Shown here in pieces: positions 11,016 to 23,140 of a stretch of 64,000 bases of DNA. Both the position numbers and the translations under genes were made by a program. Under the pieces are notes generated by a model. It saw only the letters and a list, made by a program, of their open reading frames with translations. It was not told the origin of the DNA and did not search any database. Origin of the DNA: Platerodrilus igneus (lineage: Eukaryota > Arthropoda > Insecta > Coleoptera > Lycidae). The stretch covers positions 7,782,001 to 7,846,000 of the forward strand of contig JARFIW010001469.1 of assembly GCA_036346225.1 (NCBI GenBank). Reading direction: 5' to 3'. Position 1 is the stretch's first letter. Each line of letters starts with the position of its first letter.

Positions 11016-11653
11016 TGTAACAGTTCGCTTTCCCTCTCCTAAATTAACTCATAAAAATTATGTGTTGTGTTATAAAATTTTTAAATTTACTTTTATAATT
11101 CAGTATAAATCGTATTTCTACAATTAATACAAAATCAAAACAAAGTATCATAATTTCGAAACACCCCTATTATTGTCCTTCTTTATTTTTAACCATATAG
11201 TAAATAAAGCGCATAGTTATAAATGTTCAGTTGGTATTGTAAAATTTCTACAACGTATCTTCAAGGTGATATCGTATAGCGTGCTTTCGCGCACCTGCTT
11301 GCTAAGGCTGTTGTCGACAAGTCGTATCAGTCAGCTTTTGATCATTACCACGCCAATATGGTTAAATTCATATCTAAAGTTGACTTGGGAGTCGCAATTT
11401 AGTTTCAATAAATCCATCGTTCTAAATGCTTAAAAACTCATTATGGTTTGCAATTTCTATATCTAAATAATTTAAACTAATTATATTTGGTTTTCCTTAG
11501 CGCAGCGCAAAAGAACTGATGAACTAGAAAAATAAAGCAACACTAAAGTGCGGAAGAAATAACATTTAATAACTGAAGCAAAATGGTCGTGCGAGACTGT
11601 TGAATTTTTACTGCGTATAAGATATATACGTTCCTTATATTCAACTGTTTTCT
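11016..11653 (+). mobile_element. 5' part of an old gypsy-type LTR
   Basis: From TGTAACAGTTCG onwards this matches, in reverse orientation, 57448 back to about 56830, where the text begins TGTACCAGTTCG. Shared blocks include the AAGTATCATAATTTCG segment and the GCGCACCTGCTTGCTAAGGC region. Similarity starts at the TG and not before it, which is what an LTR 5' edge should show. At 11653 the match jumps: in the 57-kb copy the next text corresponds to position 13258. Confidence 0.65.
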
Positions 11654-12025
11654 CCCCTATGGGACGGTTACCCTGGGTTGAAAAACACTGGCCCCTTCTT
11701 ATAACTGAAGGTCACTAAAAAGAGGTTTCTTCCGGACTAACTCGGGGTTTATTCCTGCAGAGGCATGAAACATGCAAGCCGGGGTCTAAATTATATGAAG
11801 CAAAAACACCGCTGACCTGACTGACTCAAAACTAAAATGGCGCCACTGCGTCTGATTTCAGCAAATTCAGATAATTTAAGGGAGAACGCAAAAACCCCTC
11901 AAATATTTTCTTTAATGCAAAAACTTTAGACTTCAATATATGTTACGCTACTCGTGTTATTACTGGACCTGTAATAAATGCATGGTCACAATTATTAATA
12001 AAACAAACAATTAGAACACTTTTTG
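11654..12025. other. Unassigned segment between old LTR piece and young LTR
   Basis: Includes GC-richer text and ATGGCGCCACTGCG near 11837, which contains the reverse complement of the CAGTGGCGCC block found inside the LTRs. It may be a piece of another LTR in inverse orientation. Unresolved. Confidence 0.35.
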
Positions 12026-14557
12026 TGTTCTCTGTGATAATCATTAATACTTTCTTTATCTTAGTTGTTTACACAAAAATTTACTGACTTGAATAAAATA
12101 ATTTCTAACCCTTTAATGCAAATTACTTAATGCTTTTCAATAGTCTACCATTGATGTACTAGCCATCAACGGTCCTATCTTATCAAAGATCTTTGATGAG
12201 GATTCACACTACTAATAAAATGTGCAATGCTACAATATATAAATATCATCAAAGCTGTTTCTTAAACAGGTTACATACACATCATGTGTGATTTAAGTTA
12301 TAAACTGACAGATTTTTAATGGATAATTATTGAACTCGTTTCTGAATTTTTTACTTTAGTCTCATAACATTTTTGGTGAAAATTGCGAACCGTATGCATT
12401 ATCAATATATGCTCTACATAATTAAATTTCAAAGTTAGTTTTCAAACAATATATATTTCCGAAACACAATTAATGCGCCTGCCCTCTATTATGTCAACTA
12501 CGAAGCGTTCATTCCAAAAATAGCTTTCTACTGACCATGGTTTCAACATATGCAAGCATAACAGATGTCGACATATTACCTACGCCCTGTTAAAAATCGA
12601 CCTTGACTTGTTTTATATTCGTACGTCCAAACATATGTTTCTTTTTGTAATGGAATATAACCAAACAGTAGTATGCTTCAACAAAACGAAAGATTTTCTG
12701 CACTTCGCAAACAATCTTATAGCATTAGTTTCATAAACATCAAATTGTATCTACATTCGTATCAGCTGATGAACCATAACACAACGAACCATATTGCATT
12801 AAGTGAGGAAACAAAAAAAACAACTAAACAACTCAACAATCAGCAACTAAGCAACTAAGTCAACTCGCTAAAACAGAAATACATAAATCATTTTGTTTTA
12901 AAGAATTATACTAATCAATACTAAACTATTAAGCATGTTCACTAACTATCTAACAAACACCTTGCTACATCACCAGCATTTTTTTACTGCGATCTTGATC
13001 GCCTACCTCCAAAACAAAATCATCGTCCTGCTTGTGCGGCACGAAGTTTTATCCGGACTGCATCTATCAAGGGACTCTTCAAAGATGAGCTTCTCTCGAC
13101 GTGTTACTTTCTGTGTCAGTGGGGGAATAAGCTAGTTACAATATTGGCAGCGCTGATACATTACTTGTGGCGTCTTCCATTGAGTATTTATTCTTACCGC
13201 GGTTAAGAATGCATAACAAATGTATTAAAACGGGCCATGAAAATTTGACATGGTACAATATTTCAACATGGATATTTTGTCTTAATTCAGAAGCAATACT
13301 TAGAGCTCACTAATGGTTGTAAGGAATTAATTTAATTGCGTAAAACGATTACGCATTGAAAACTTACAATGTGGTTCTAGTTTACGAGGCGTTGTTATAA
13401 AGATGTAGACAACTGCTTTTTCATGTGTTTGTTCAATGTTGGAAGTTCACATGTGAGTTAAACTTGTTTGTTAAATGGTGCAAGCAGTCTTGCCCTGAGG
13501 TCAAGGTGGTAAGTGATTTCCATTTGTCGAGGCAATCATCTGTTTGACGTTTAACGTTATGTATAAATCTAACCTTGGTAGTTTGAACCCATGAAAACTA
13601 ACGTCTTTGTGATAATATTTAATTATGAATTTAAATTTTCAAACGTTGCTTCATATCAAAATTATGCTTTATAAAATTGTCTATGTAACAAAAGCTTTAT
13701 GAATTTGCATTACGAATAGTATAGTCATGTACTTTCTTATACACGATAACTATTTAACGAAGTTTAATTTTACTAATTTGAAAGATCTTATTAAAAACTT
13801 ATTTTGTATGTATGTGAGTCATTTAGTCAGTACTGAAAAGATGACATAAAAAATCTCATAATTATGTTAATGACATTTATAGTGCCTATTTGCTTTAGAG
13901 GCTTTTTTATTTAAATTGTCCAAGATTAACAATATAAATATAAAAATTAATTGAATATTCAGAATAAATCAGAAATAATTTTTAGTTAATATATGTGTTC
14001 ATACTTAAGTCTTAATTTCTTTATGAATTAAACAAGGTTAATTACACTCATGGAAGCACTTAAGCAATAGTATTTATTTTGTGCATACTTGATTCTATGA
14101 ATTACATATAATCCAGATGTGCATAAGTTTAATAAGTAAAGTGACCATTCACTATTATACAAAAGGCAGATGTACAAAACCTGTCTGATTTATTGATTTT
14201 ATTATGAGGCGCGAATTGCTGTCTCTAATATTATTTTATATATTTTATTTTATTTCAGGATAAACGTAGTACCATCTAAAAATACATATTCTTGTATTTT
14301 TATAACAGAATATACTCGTTGAGGTTCCTGTATTTTTCTTAGCGATATTTCTTGTTTTTACACACTATCTAAGTACAGTGGCGCCCTATTCATCCGTATT
14401 TAATTAACGACCCCCCTGATAGTCTCTCTAAACCGCTAAAGAAAGGGTTCAGAGCTAGTACGGACGTCTTCAAAAGTCAATTGTGTTAATACGGATAAAA
14501 CAGCATCTTCTGCATGATTTTTGTAAGAAAAAATAAACATCTTTTTAGAAAGTTTCA
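12026..14557 (+). repeat. Gypsy-like LTR, first copy
   Basis: The 2532-bp direct repeat begins TGTTCTCTGTGATAATC and ends AGTTTCA, so it has TG...CA ends, and the same text recurs at 16560-19085. The base before the repeat differs between copies (g at 12025, a at 16559), which fixes the edge. A tRNA-primer-like site follows at once. The 3' half from about 13258 also matches the solo LTR at 55.5-57.4 kb. CAGTGGCGCC at 14379-14388 lies about 180 bp before the end and could mark the transcription start (R region). That role is inference. Confidence 0.75.
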
Positions 14558-14558
14558 C

Positions 14559-14578
14559 TAACGCCCAGTACGTGAGCC
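14559..14578 (+). promoter_or_regulatory. Candidate primer-binding site (tRNA-Lys-like)
   Basis: TAACGCCCAGTACGTGAGCC starts two bases after the LTR end. It resembles the tRNA-Lys-primed pattern GGCGCCCAACGTGGGGC. The older LTR near 55.5 kb has a closer match, GCGCCCACAAAGTGAGGGGC, at the same place. Confidence 0.55.
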
Positions 14579-15428
14579 TGTAATGCTTTAGGGTGGCTTA
14601 TCACTGGAATGTAAATAGCGTTATTATGTCTGGTGAAGGTTCTAGAAATCGCGAGAAAGGCCGATTTAAAATATATAAGCGCTGCGGACAGTATGGGCAG
14701 CAGTTGATATCCTAAATGCGCCTATAAATGGATGTAAAGTATAAATAAAGTAATAATATTTTGCCGTGCACTGTATATTGCTGATAACTTTATAGAATAT
14801 CGCGAATGTGTGTAAATCAAACGGATACGTTTTCTTAAATATGTGGCGAGTTTACGATTAAATCTCGCAAAAAGACAATAACTACGTTACTCAAAAAAGC
14901 TTATGAGCTTTATTTTGAATGCAAACTAGGAGATTAGCATAAATCTTGGGCGCCGCATGTCATTTGTGCAACGTGTGCTGTGAATTTGAGAGGATAGCTC
15001 AACGGTATGTCTGTGCTTATGGTATTGAGAGAACCCAAAAGTTCATGTTACATATTGCTATTTTAGCTCGAATAATCTAACTGGATTTCCGCTGAAGTTT
15101 AAAGATACTGTACAGTACCCGAACTTGTAATCCCCTCTCTGACCCGTTATTCACAGACAGAATTTTTGTCTCTAAATATCAAGAATAATATACACTTGAC
15201 GATGATGCGAATGCTGCTGAGGATAATATAATATAATTATTCCTAGAATACTTTGAAAGGTATGATGAGATTAGTCAACCACGGAGAGTGGAAGCCAGAT
15301 CAAGAAGCCAGCCCATTAATTTCTTTAGATATCAAAGAACCAATGCACCGGAACGCTACAATGGCAAAACGTTTGTTAGAGGGAACGTCAGTAGTAATAA
15401 CAAAAATTTATAACCTATTTTAAATATA
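14579..15428 (+). other. 5' internal region of the gypsy-like element
   Basis: Repeated almost identically at 19107-19943. A short frame from 14626 reads MSGEGSRNREKGRF and stops soon after. No intact Gag is visible, so Gag is deleted or decayed here. Confidence 0.5.
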
Positions 15429-15946
15429 AATATAGAAGATAAAATTATTAAAGTACTTATAGATACGGGAGCTGAAGCGTCGCTAATTTCAGAAAATTTT
15501 ATTAAAAACAAAGTACGAAAATTAAATAATGAGTTTATACTCATCAGGAAACGTAACTTATTAGCACCAAACAACAGAAAGTTCGCAACCATAAACAGCA
15601 TGGCAATCTTAAGATGTGAGTTAGGAATATAAAGATTCAACACGAATTTTTGGTTGTACCTGGATTTAGAGTGGTAATTTTTGGAATGGACGTAATTAAT
15701 AGATTGAAGTTATTAATAGATGCAAAGGGTAAGAGCATTATATATGGTGAAAAAGAAATTAAATGGACTGATGAGGTAAATGTTGAAGTCGAGAAAGACT
15801 GTTTTAGTTTGAATTTATATGAAATAGTAGAAGAAGTAAATGAAATAGATGAAGTAAGTATAGTGACGGAAGAAGTAAGTAGAATAGAGGAAGAAGTAAA
15901 GGATGTACAGGAAAAATTAAATGAATTAGAGTTAAAGAATACTTAG
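15429..15946 (+). pseudogene. Gypsy-like retroviral-type aspartic protease and acidic linker
   Basis: The first frame reads KVLIDTGAEASLISENF, with the catalytic DTG at 15462-15470; DTGAE.SLI is the usual retroelement protease motif. It stops at 15630. The protein continues one frame over with FRVVIFGMDVINRLKLLID near 15666, matching the ILG.D.L second half of the protease. The continuation runs to 15946 through an acidic stretch rich in EEV repeats that may form a coiled coil. The live enzyme would cut the Gag-Pol polyprotein. The frame change at about 15627-15632 is present in both tandem copies. No RT follows in this copy. Confidence 0.75.
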
Positions 15947-16559
15947 GATTGAGGTAAGGTACAAGATAAAGTAGAGTCAGCGTTAATTGAATATGCTCAA
16001 GATAGTGAGATAAAAAATGAAGATTTTAGTATTTCTACAAGTTACTAAGTTAAGACCGAAAAATTTGTGAAAGATAAGTGTAAAGATAAATTGAATGAAG
16101 GTGATAAAGATTTAAATGAGGATATCGGTGATAAACATTTAAATGAGGATGAGAGAAATTTATATGAGGGTACAAATGGTACAAATAATTTTCTGTAGAT
16201 GGGTGTATTTATGGAGTGAAAGAAGTCCCTTTGTTTTGGTTTGTCTATGAGCACAATAACAGTAGTAGTGGTGATATGGAGTTTAAAACTACAAAAATTG
16301 CACGTTACAAAATAAATACTTTCAACTCTAATCGAGGATATTTTTCACAAGCAAATCAGTTGACTTTGATTCACTAATATCAACGTGAGTGTTTTAAGAA
16401 ATAAACATGCAAGCTTGAGGTTCCTCTATTAACATTTAAGAATATTTTCAGCCACTACTCATGTTTCACATTGATTTATTTACAGATAGAATTAATCCCT
16501 CCCTTTCTGAAATGATTCCCTTTACGTATTTCTAATAATAACTTACTATTTTACTTAAA
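15947..16559 (+). other. Internal region with 3' remnant, first copy
   Basis: To about 16281 this matches the second copy: GATAAATTGAATGAAGGTGA repeats, then GGGTGTATTTATGGAGTGAA. The last 280 bp are unique to the first copy and lead straight into the second LTR, as the 3' end of an internally deleted element would. RT, RNase H and integrase are missing. Confidence 0.5.
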
Positions 16560-19085
16560 TGTTCTCTGTGATAATCATTAATACTTTCTTTATCTTAGTT
16601 GTTTACACAAAAATTTACTGACTTGAATAAAATAATTTCTAACCCTTTAATGCAAATTACTTAATGCTTTTCAATAGTCTACCATTGATGTACTAGCCAT
16701 CAACGGTCCTATCTTATCAAAGATCTTTGATGAGGATTCACACTACTAATAAAAATGTGCAATGCTACAATATATAAATATCATCAAAGCTGTTTCTTAA
16801 ACAGGTTACATACACATCATGTGTGATTTAAGTTATAAACTGACAGATTTTTAATGGATAATTATTGAACTCGTTTCTGAATTTTTTACTTTAGTCTCAT
16901 AACATTTTTGGTGAAAATTGCGAACCGTATGCATTATCAATATATGCTCTACATAATTAAATTTCAAAGTTAGTTTTCAAACAATATATATTTCCGAAAC
17001 ACAATTAATGCGCCTGCCCTCTATTATGTCAACTACGAAGCGTTCATTCCAAAATAGCTTTCTACTGACCATGGTTTCAACATATGCAAGCATAACAGAT
17101 GTCGACATATTACCTACGCCCTGTTAAAATCGACCTTGACTTGTTTTATATTCGTACGTCCAAACATATGTTTCTTTTGTAATGGAATATAACCAAACAG
17201 TAGTATGCTTCAACAAAACGAAAGATTTTCTGCACTTCGCAAACAATCTTATAGCATTAGTTTCATAAACATCAAATTGTATCTACATTCGTATCAGCTG
17301 ATGAACCATAACACAACGAACCATATTGCATTAAGTGAGGAAACAAAAAAACAACTAAACAACTCAACAATCAGCAACTAAGCAACTAAGTCAACTCGCT
17401 AAAACAGAAATACATAAATCATTTTGTTTTAAAGAATTATACTAATCAATACTAAACTATTAAGCATGTTCACTAACTATCTAACAAACACCTTGCTACA
17501 TCACCAGCATTTTTACTGCGATCTTGATCGCCTACCTCCAAAACAAAATCATCGTCCTGCTTGTGCGGCACGAAGTTTTATCCGGACTGCATCTATCAAG
17601 GGACTCTTCAAAGATGAGCTTCTCTCGACGTGTTACTTTCTGTGTCAGTGGGGAATAAGCTAGTTACAATATTGGCAGCGCTGATACATTACTTGTGGCG
17701 TCTTCCATTGAGTATTTATTCTTACCGCGGTTAAGAATGCATAACAAATGTATTAAAACGGGCCATGAAAATTTGACATGGTACAATATTTCAACATGGA
17801 TATTTTGTCTTAATTCAGAAGCAATACTTAGAGCTCACTAATGGTTGTAAGGAATTAATTTAATTGCGTAAAACGATTACGCATTGAAAACTTACAATGT
17901 GGTTCTAGTTTACGAGGCGTTGTTATAAAGATGTAGACAACTGCTTTTTCATGTGTTTGTTCAATGTTGGAAGTTCACATGTGAGTTAAACTTGTTTGTT
18001 AAATGGTGCAAGCAGTCTTGCCCTGAGGTCAAGGTGGTAAGTGATTTCCATTTGTCGAGGCAATCATCTGTTTGACGTTTAACGTTATGTATAAATCTAA
18101 CCTTGGTAGTTTGAACCCATGAAAACTAACGTCTTTGTGATAATATTTAATTATGAATTTAAATTTTCAAACGTTGCTTCATATCAAAATTATGCTTTAT
18201 AAAATTGTCTATGTAACAAAAGCTTTATGAATTTGCATTACGAATAGTATAGTCATGTACTTTCTTATACACGATAACTATTTAACGAAGTTTAATTTTA
18301 CTAATTTGAAAGATCTTATTAAAAACTTATTTTGTATGTATGTGAGTCATTTAGTCAGTACTGAAAAGATGACATAAAAAATCTCATAATTATGTTAATG
18401 ACATTTATAGTGCCTATTTGCTTTAGAGGCTTTTTTATTTAAATTGTCCAAGATTAACAATATAAATATAAAAATTAATTGAATATTCAGAATAAATCAG
18501 AAATAATTTTTAGTTAATATATGTGTTCATACTTAAGTCTTAATTTCTTTATGAATTAAACAAGGTTAATTACACTCATGGAAGCACTTAAGCAATAGTA
18601 TTTATTTTGTGCATACTTGATTCTATGAATTACATATAATCCAGATGTGCATAAGTTTAATAAGTAAAGTGACCATTCACTATTATACAAAAGGCAGATG
18701 TACAAAACCTGTCTGATTTATTGATTTTATTATGAGGCGCGAATTGCTGTCTCTAATATTATTTTATATATTTTATTTTATTTCAGGATAAACGTAGTAC
18801 CATCTAAAAATACATATTCTTGTATTTTTATAACAGAATATACTCGTTGAGGTTCCTGTATTTTTCTTAGCGATATTTCTTGTTTTTACACACTATCTAA
18901 GTACAGTGGCGCCCTATTCATCCGTATTTAATTAACGACCCCCCTGATAGTCTCTCTAAACCGCTAAAGAAAGGGTTCAGAGCTAGTACGGACGTCTTCA
19001 AAAGTCAATTGTGTTAATACGGATAAAACAGCATCTTCTGCATGACTTTTGTAAGAAAAAATAAACATCTTTTTAGAAAGTTTCA
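16560..19085 (+). repeat. Gypsy-like LTR, second copy
   Basis: Starts TGTTCTCTG and ends AGTTTCA, 4534 and about 4528 bp after the first copy. Nearly all differences from the first LTR lie at homopolymer runs (for example 16752, 17055, 17128, 17173, 17345, 17513 and 17650). Between about 17670 and 19040 I saw none. A primer-binding-like site follows at 19087. Confidence 0.75.
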
Positions 19086-20772
19086 CTAACGCCCAGTACG
19101 TGAGCCTGTAAGGCTTTAGGGTGGCTTATCATTGGAATGTAAATAGCGTTATTATGTCTGGTGAAGGCTCTAGAAATCGCGAGAAACGCCGATTTAAAAT
19201 ATATAAGCGCTGCGGACAGTATGGGCAGCAGTTGATATCCTAAATGCGTCTATAAATGGATGTAAAGTATAAATAAAGTAATAATATTTTGCCGTGCACT
19301 GTATATTGCTGATAACTTTATAGAATATCGCGAATGTGTGTACATCAAACGGATACGTTTTCATAAATATGTGGCGAGTTTACGATTAAATCTCGCAAAA
19401 AGACAATAACTACGTTACTCAAAAAAGCTTATGAGCTTTATTTTGAATGCAAACTATGAGATTAGCATAAATCTTGGGCGCCGCATGTCATTTGTGCAAC
19501 GTGTGCTGTGAATTTGAGAGGATAGCTCAACGGTATGTCTGTGCTTATGGTATTGAGAGAACCTATAAGTTCATGTTACATATTGCTATTTTAGCTCGAC
19601 TAATCTAACTCGAATTCCGCTGAAATTTAAAGATACTGTACAGTACCCGAACTTGTAATCCCCTCTCTGACCCGTTATTCACAGACAGAATTTTTGTCCC
19701 TAAATATCAAGAATCATATACACTTGACGATGATGCGAGTGCTGCTGAGGATAATATAATATAATTATTCCTAGAATACTTTGAAAGGTATGATGAGATT
19801 AGTCAACCACGGAGAGTGGAAGCCAGCCCATTAATTTCTTTAGATATCAAAGAACCACTGCACCGGAACGCTACAATGGAAAAACCTTTGTTAGAGGGAA
19901 CGTCAGTAGTAATAACAAAAATTTATAACCTATTTTAAATATAAATGTAGAAGATAAAATTATTAAAGTACTTATAGATACGGGACATAAAGCGTCGCTA
20001 ATTTCAGAAAATTTTATTAAAAACAAAGAACGAAATTTAAGTAATGAGTTTATACTCATCAGGAAACGTAACTTATTAGCACCAAACAACAGAAAGTTCG
20101 CAACCATAAACAGCATGGCAATCTTAAGATGTGGGTTAGGAATATAAAGATTCAACACGAACTTTTGGTTGTACCTGGATTTAGAGTGGTAATTTTTGGA
20201 ATGGACGTAATTAATAGATTGAAGTTATTAATAGATGCAAAGGGTAAGAGCATTATATATGGTGAAAAAGAAATTAAATGGACTGATGAGGTAAATGTTG
20301 AAGTCGAGAAAGACTGTTTTAGTTTGAATTTATAAGAAATAGTAGAAGAAGTAAATGAAATAGATGAAGTAAGTATAGTGACGGAAGAAGTAAGTAGAAT
20401 AGAGGAAGAAGTAAAGGATGTACAGGAAAAATTAAATGAATTAGAGTTAAAGCATACTTAGGATTGAGGTAAGGTACAAAATAAAGTAGAGTCAGCGTTA
20501 ATTGAATATGCTCAAGATAGTGAGATAAAAATGAAGATTTTAGTATTTCTACAAGTTACTAAGTTAAGACTGAAAAATTTGTGAAAGATAAGTGTAGAGA
20601 TAAATTGAATGAAGGTGATAAAGATTTAAATGAGTATGAGAGAAATTTATATGAGGGTACAAATGGTACAAATAATTTTCTGTAGATGGGTGTATTTATG
20701 GAGTGAAAGAAGTCCCTTTGTTTTGGTTTGGTTATGAGCACAATAACAGTAGTAGTGGTGATATGGAGTTTC
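19086..20772 (+). pseudogene. Second internal region with decayed protease
   Basis: Repeats 14558-16281 with clearly more substitutions than the LTRs show. The protease active site has become DTGHKASLIS near 19977, compared with DTGAEASLIS in the first copy. The second protease half has FGMDVINRLKLLID near 20198, and a new TAA ends the frame at 20336. A 12-bp deletion near 19828 and a larger deletion near 20631 separate it from copy one. No RT is recognisable. Confidence 0.65.
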
Positions 20773-21190
20773 TTGGACGTCATAAAAAATTTTAAGAGAC
20801 TTTTATTGAGATAATTACATTTTCTGAGAGAGTTTTTTGCAATTTTGGTATGTATGTGGAAGGAATTTGTTTTTGAGACCGAAATTGACGAGACCGTGTA
20901 AATAAGAGAATAAGAAATAGAGGATGATAATGAGAGGACTTAGTTGATGAACGGATAGAATTGGCGGAAATTAATTTTAATTTGAGATTTTAAGGAATAA
21001 AAGAGTTATTATTGAAGAGAAAGGAATGGTCGCTATGAGAAAAGTTTTTTGTGTGTGTATTATAAGTCTAATACGTAGTTAGGAAATAAAGCTTTTACTG
21101 AAAACATTATGGAAAGTACTTACAGGTAATTAATTTTTTTAATGAGTAAGGTGAAATCTAATTTTAAACAAATGTACTATTCTAGATTGT
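20773..21190 (+). other. Probable further internal sequence of the gypsy-like element
   Basis: Follows copy two after similarity to copy one ends. It is rich in GA/AG on the plus strand, as the preceding acidic linker is, but holds no motif. Confidence 0.3.
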
Positions 21191-22780
21191 TCTAATATTG
21201 AAAATTTCATTCGGTATATATATTGATATGATAACGCCGTACTCTGTGTTATGAACGTTTTTACTTAACGCCACTGCTCTGTGTTCTTACTTCAAATTTT
21301 ACTAATTTTATTATTATGCCACCCACGGCTAGCTTTTTTTAATCTACTCAGAATGCACAACGTTACGATGATCAATTTTCTCTTTTCACCCCTTTATGAT
21401 TACCTATTTGTTTGAATTGATAAAGCGAAGTCAATTAGTTTCATATAATGAAAAGAAATATTATTTACAATTTTTGAAATTCTTTAAATACACTTCTCAA
21501 TCAATCAATATCATATGTATCATTTATCCCAAAATTTATATACTTTAAATTCAATCTAAAGTCACCCTCTTTACAAAAAAATCTGGAACGTTCTAGACCT
21601 CTTTATGATATATTACGTAAGTTTAACGTATGCAATGTTTGTTGTTGACTTCATTACAAGTTTTATATAAATTTAGTATTAAAATTTAAGTAGAAGAATA
21701 TCTTAAAATTAAATAGATCTGACCTGGGATATGTTGTTCGTGTTGTGGTTTAACACCCCTTTGTTGTCCTCATTCATCTACCAATGCTTTGCTTAGTTAA
21801 CCAATATTTGAGTACAGTTACCCTTGTTTTCCAAAAATCACTTCACGCTTCTTTATTTTATATTTGTTTGCATATGCCTTGAATTTCTTCTCTTAAATAC
21901 TTTCGACGCAGCTTTAAAATTGTGCCAGAATTGTACCAAAATTTGATTAGAATTGTCTTCTTTGAATCCACTTATAATTAGAATTTCTATATACCAGAAA
22001 TATGCCACCAATATTATCGTTGACGCAGACTTGAAGTGTCCAGTATTATTGTCGACGCAAATTTGAATTATCGTCAACGCAAACTTGAAGCCCTATTATT
22101 ATAAATATTTAATTTAAATCAATTACCCAAATTCTACTCACGTTTTCTATAAAAAAAACGGCAAAAACTCTTCGTAATTGTTGCACGATTTTCACTGCAA
22201 CTTGAACTTGATATTCTATTATACTTTATTTATTTTATGCGTGGATTTTTGGTTAACAGTGTCGCAGGTTCGACGTGCACCAGTTGTCAACTGACCCGTC
22301 TTATCCCAGAATGGGTGTTAAATAGCATTTTCTTACTACATGTGGGTTAGGTTTTCAAGCAGTTCTGCAGATTATCTTAACCAACCAGGCCCTGTCTTCA
22401 ACATTCCCTGCATTTTGAAGTGGTTTTTGATGTAATTAATTCGGATTTCCGTGTAATGGTGTTTGTGTTATTGATACCTTATTATTCGTTATCTTTGCCA
22501 TACGTTGTTTTGTGTAGATATCGTCTTATGGATAATTGTACAAAATAAATGATGTAACTTTAATGCTATTTTCGTTCATGTGTGTTTATGCATCTTTGAA
22601 ACTGCGTTTTCTTATCAAAGCGCTTATTGTTCAAGCGTAATTGCATAAAGCTTTGTTAGGTTTTATCTACTCTACTGCGTATTTGTTTTATAACTAATTA
22701 GACACTTCTCAACGTATGTTTAATTACATGTACGATTATTTCTCCTGACCTACGCGTTCTATTGTTGAAAGATATTCTTA

Positions 22781-22977
22781 CTAGCATTACTTAAAATTAA
22801 TAACGATCTATATACAGAGTGTTAAATGCTTGCTATTTACATAATGTACGAATTACTGATTTTTCTGCTAAATACGCGTTATATTGTTGTAAGATAAGCT
22901 TATTTGCATCGTTTAAAGTTAATTACGGTCTATATACAGGGTGTTAAATGCTTGCTATTTACATAATGTACGAATTA
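22781..22977 (+). repeat. Tandem pair of ~119-bp units inside repeat R
   Basis: The block GTGTTAAATGCTTGCTATTT with ACATAATGTACGAATTAC occurs near 22820 and again near 22939. The preceding text is also similar in both units. Confidence 0.75.
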
Positions 22978-23085
22978 CCTATTTATCTGCTAAATAAATG
23001 CAGTGTTTTGATTCCTATTGCAATTTATGGTTACTACACGACCCTTGCTACTCAATACATCCCTAAACAACCCCCTATCACAGCA

Positions 23086-23087
<2 letters not shown>

Positions 23088-23138
<51 letters not shown>

Positions 23139-23139
23139 A
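23088..23139. repeat. (AT)n microsatellite
   Basis: Alternating TA/AT with a single TG interruption, at the right end of repeat R copy 1. Confidence 0.95.
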
Positions 23140-23140
23140 T

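Larger units (their letters stand above)
21191..23140 (+). repeat. Unclassified dispersed repeat R, copy 1
   Basis: Shares an ordered set of short blocks with 25980-27640 in the same orientation: TTTACAATTTTTGAAATTC versus TTTTTGTAAATTATTTAAAA, GGAACGTTCTAGACCTCTTT versus GGAACGTTCAAAACCTCTTA, ATACAGGGTGTTAAATGC versus ATACAGGGTGTTGACTGC, and CTAAATAAATGCAGT in both. Both end in CACAGCA(T/A)TATAT plus an (AT)n tract. No coding capacity was recognised, so its class is unknown. Confidence 0.55.

Noticed and set aside
14378..14500. Pogo/Tigger-like transposon starting TA|CAGTGGCGCC
   Set aside because: The start looks right, but no matching inverted end was found at a sensible distance, and the position is fixed within related LTRs. 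Kept only as an alternative.
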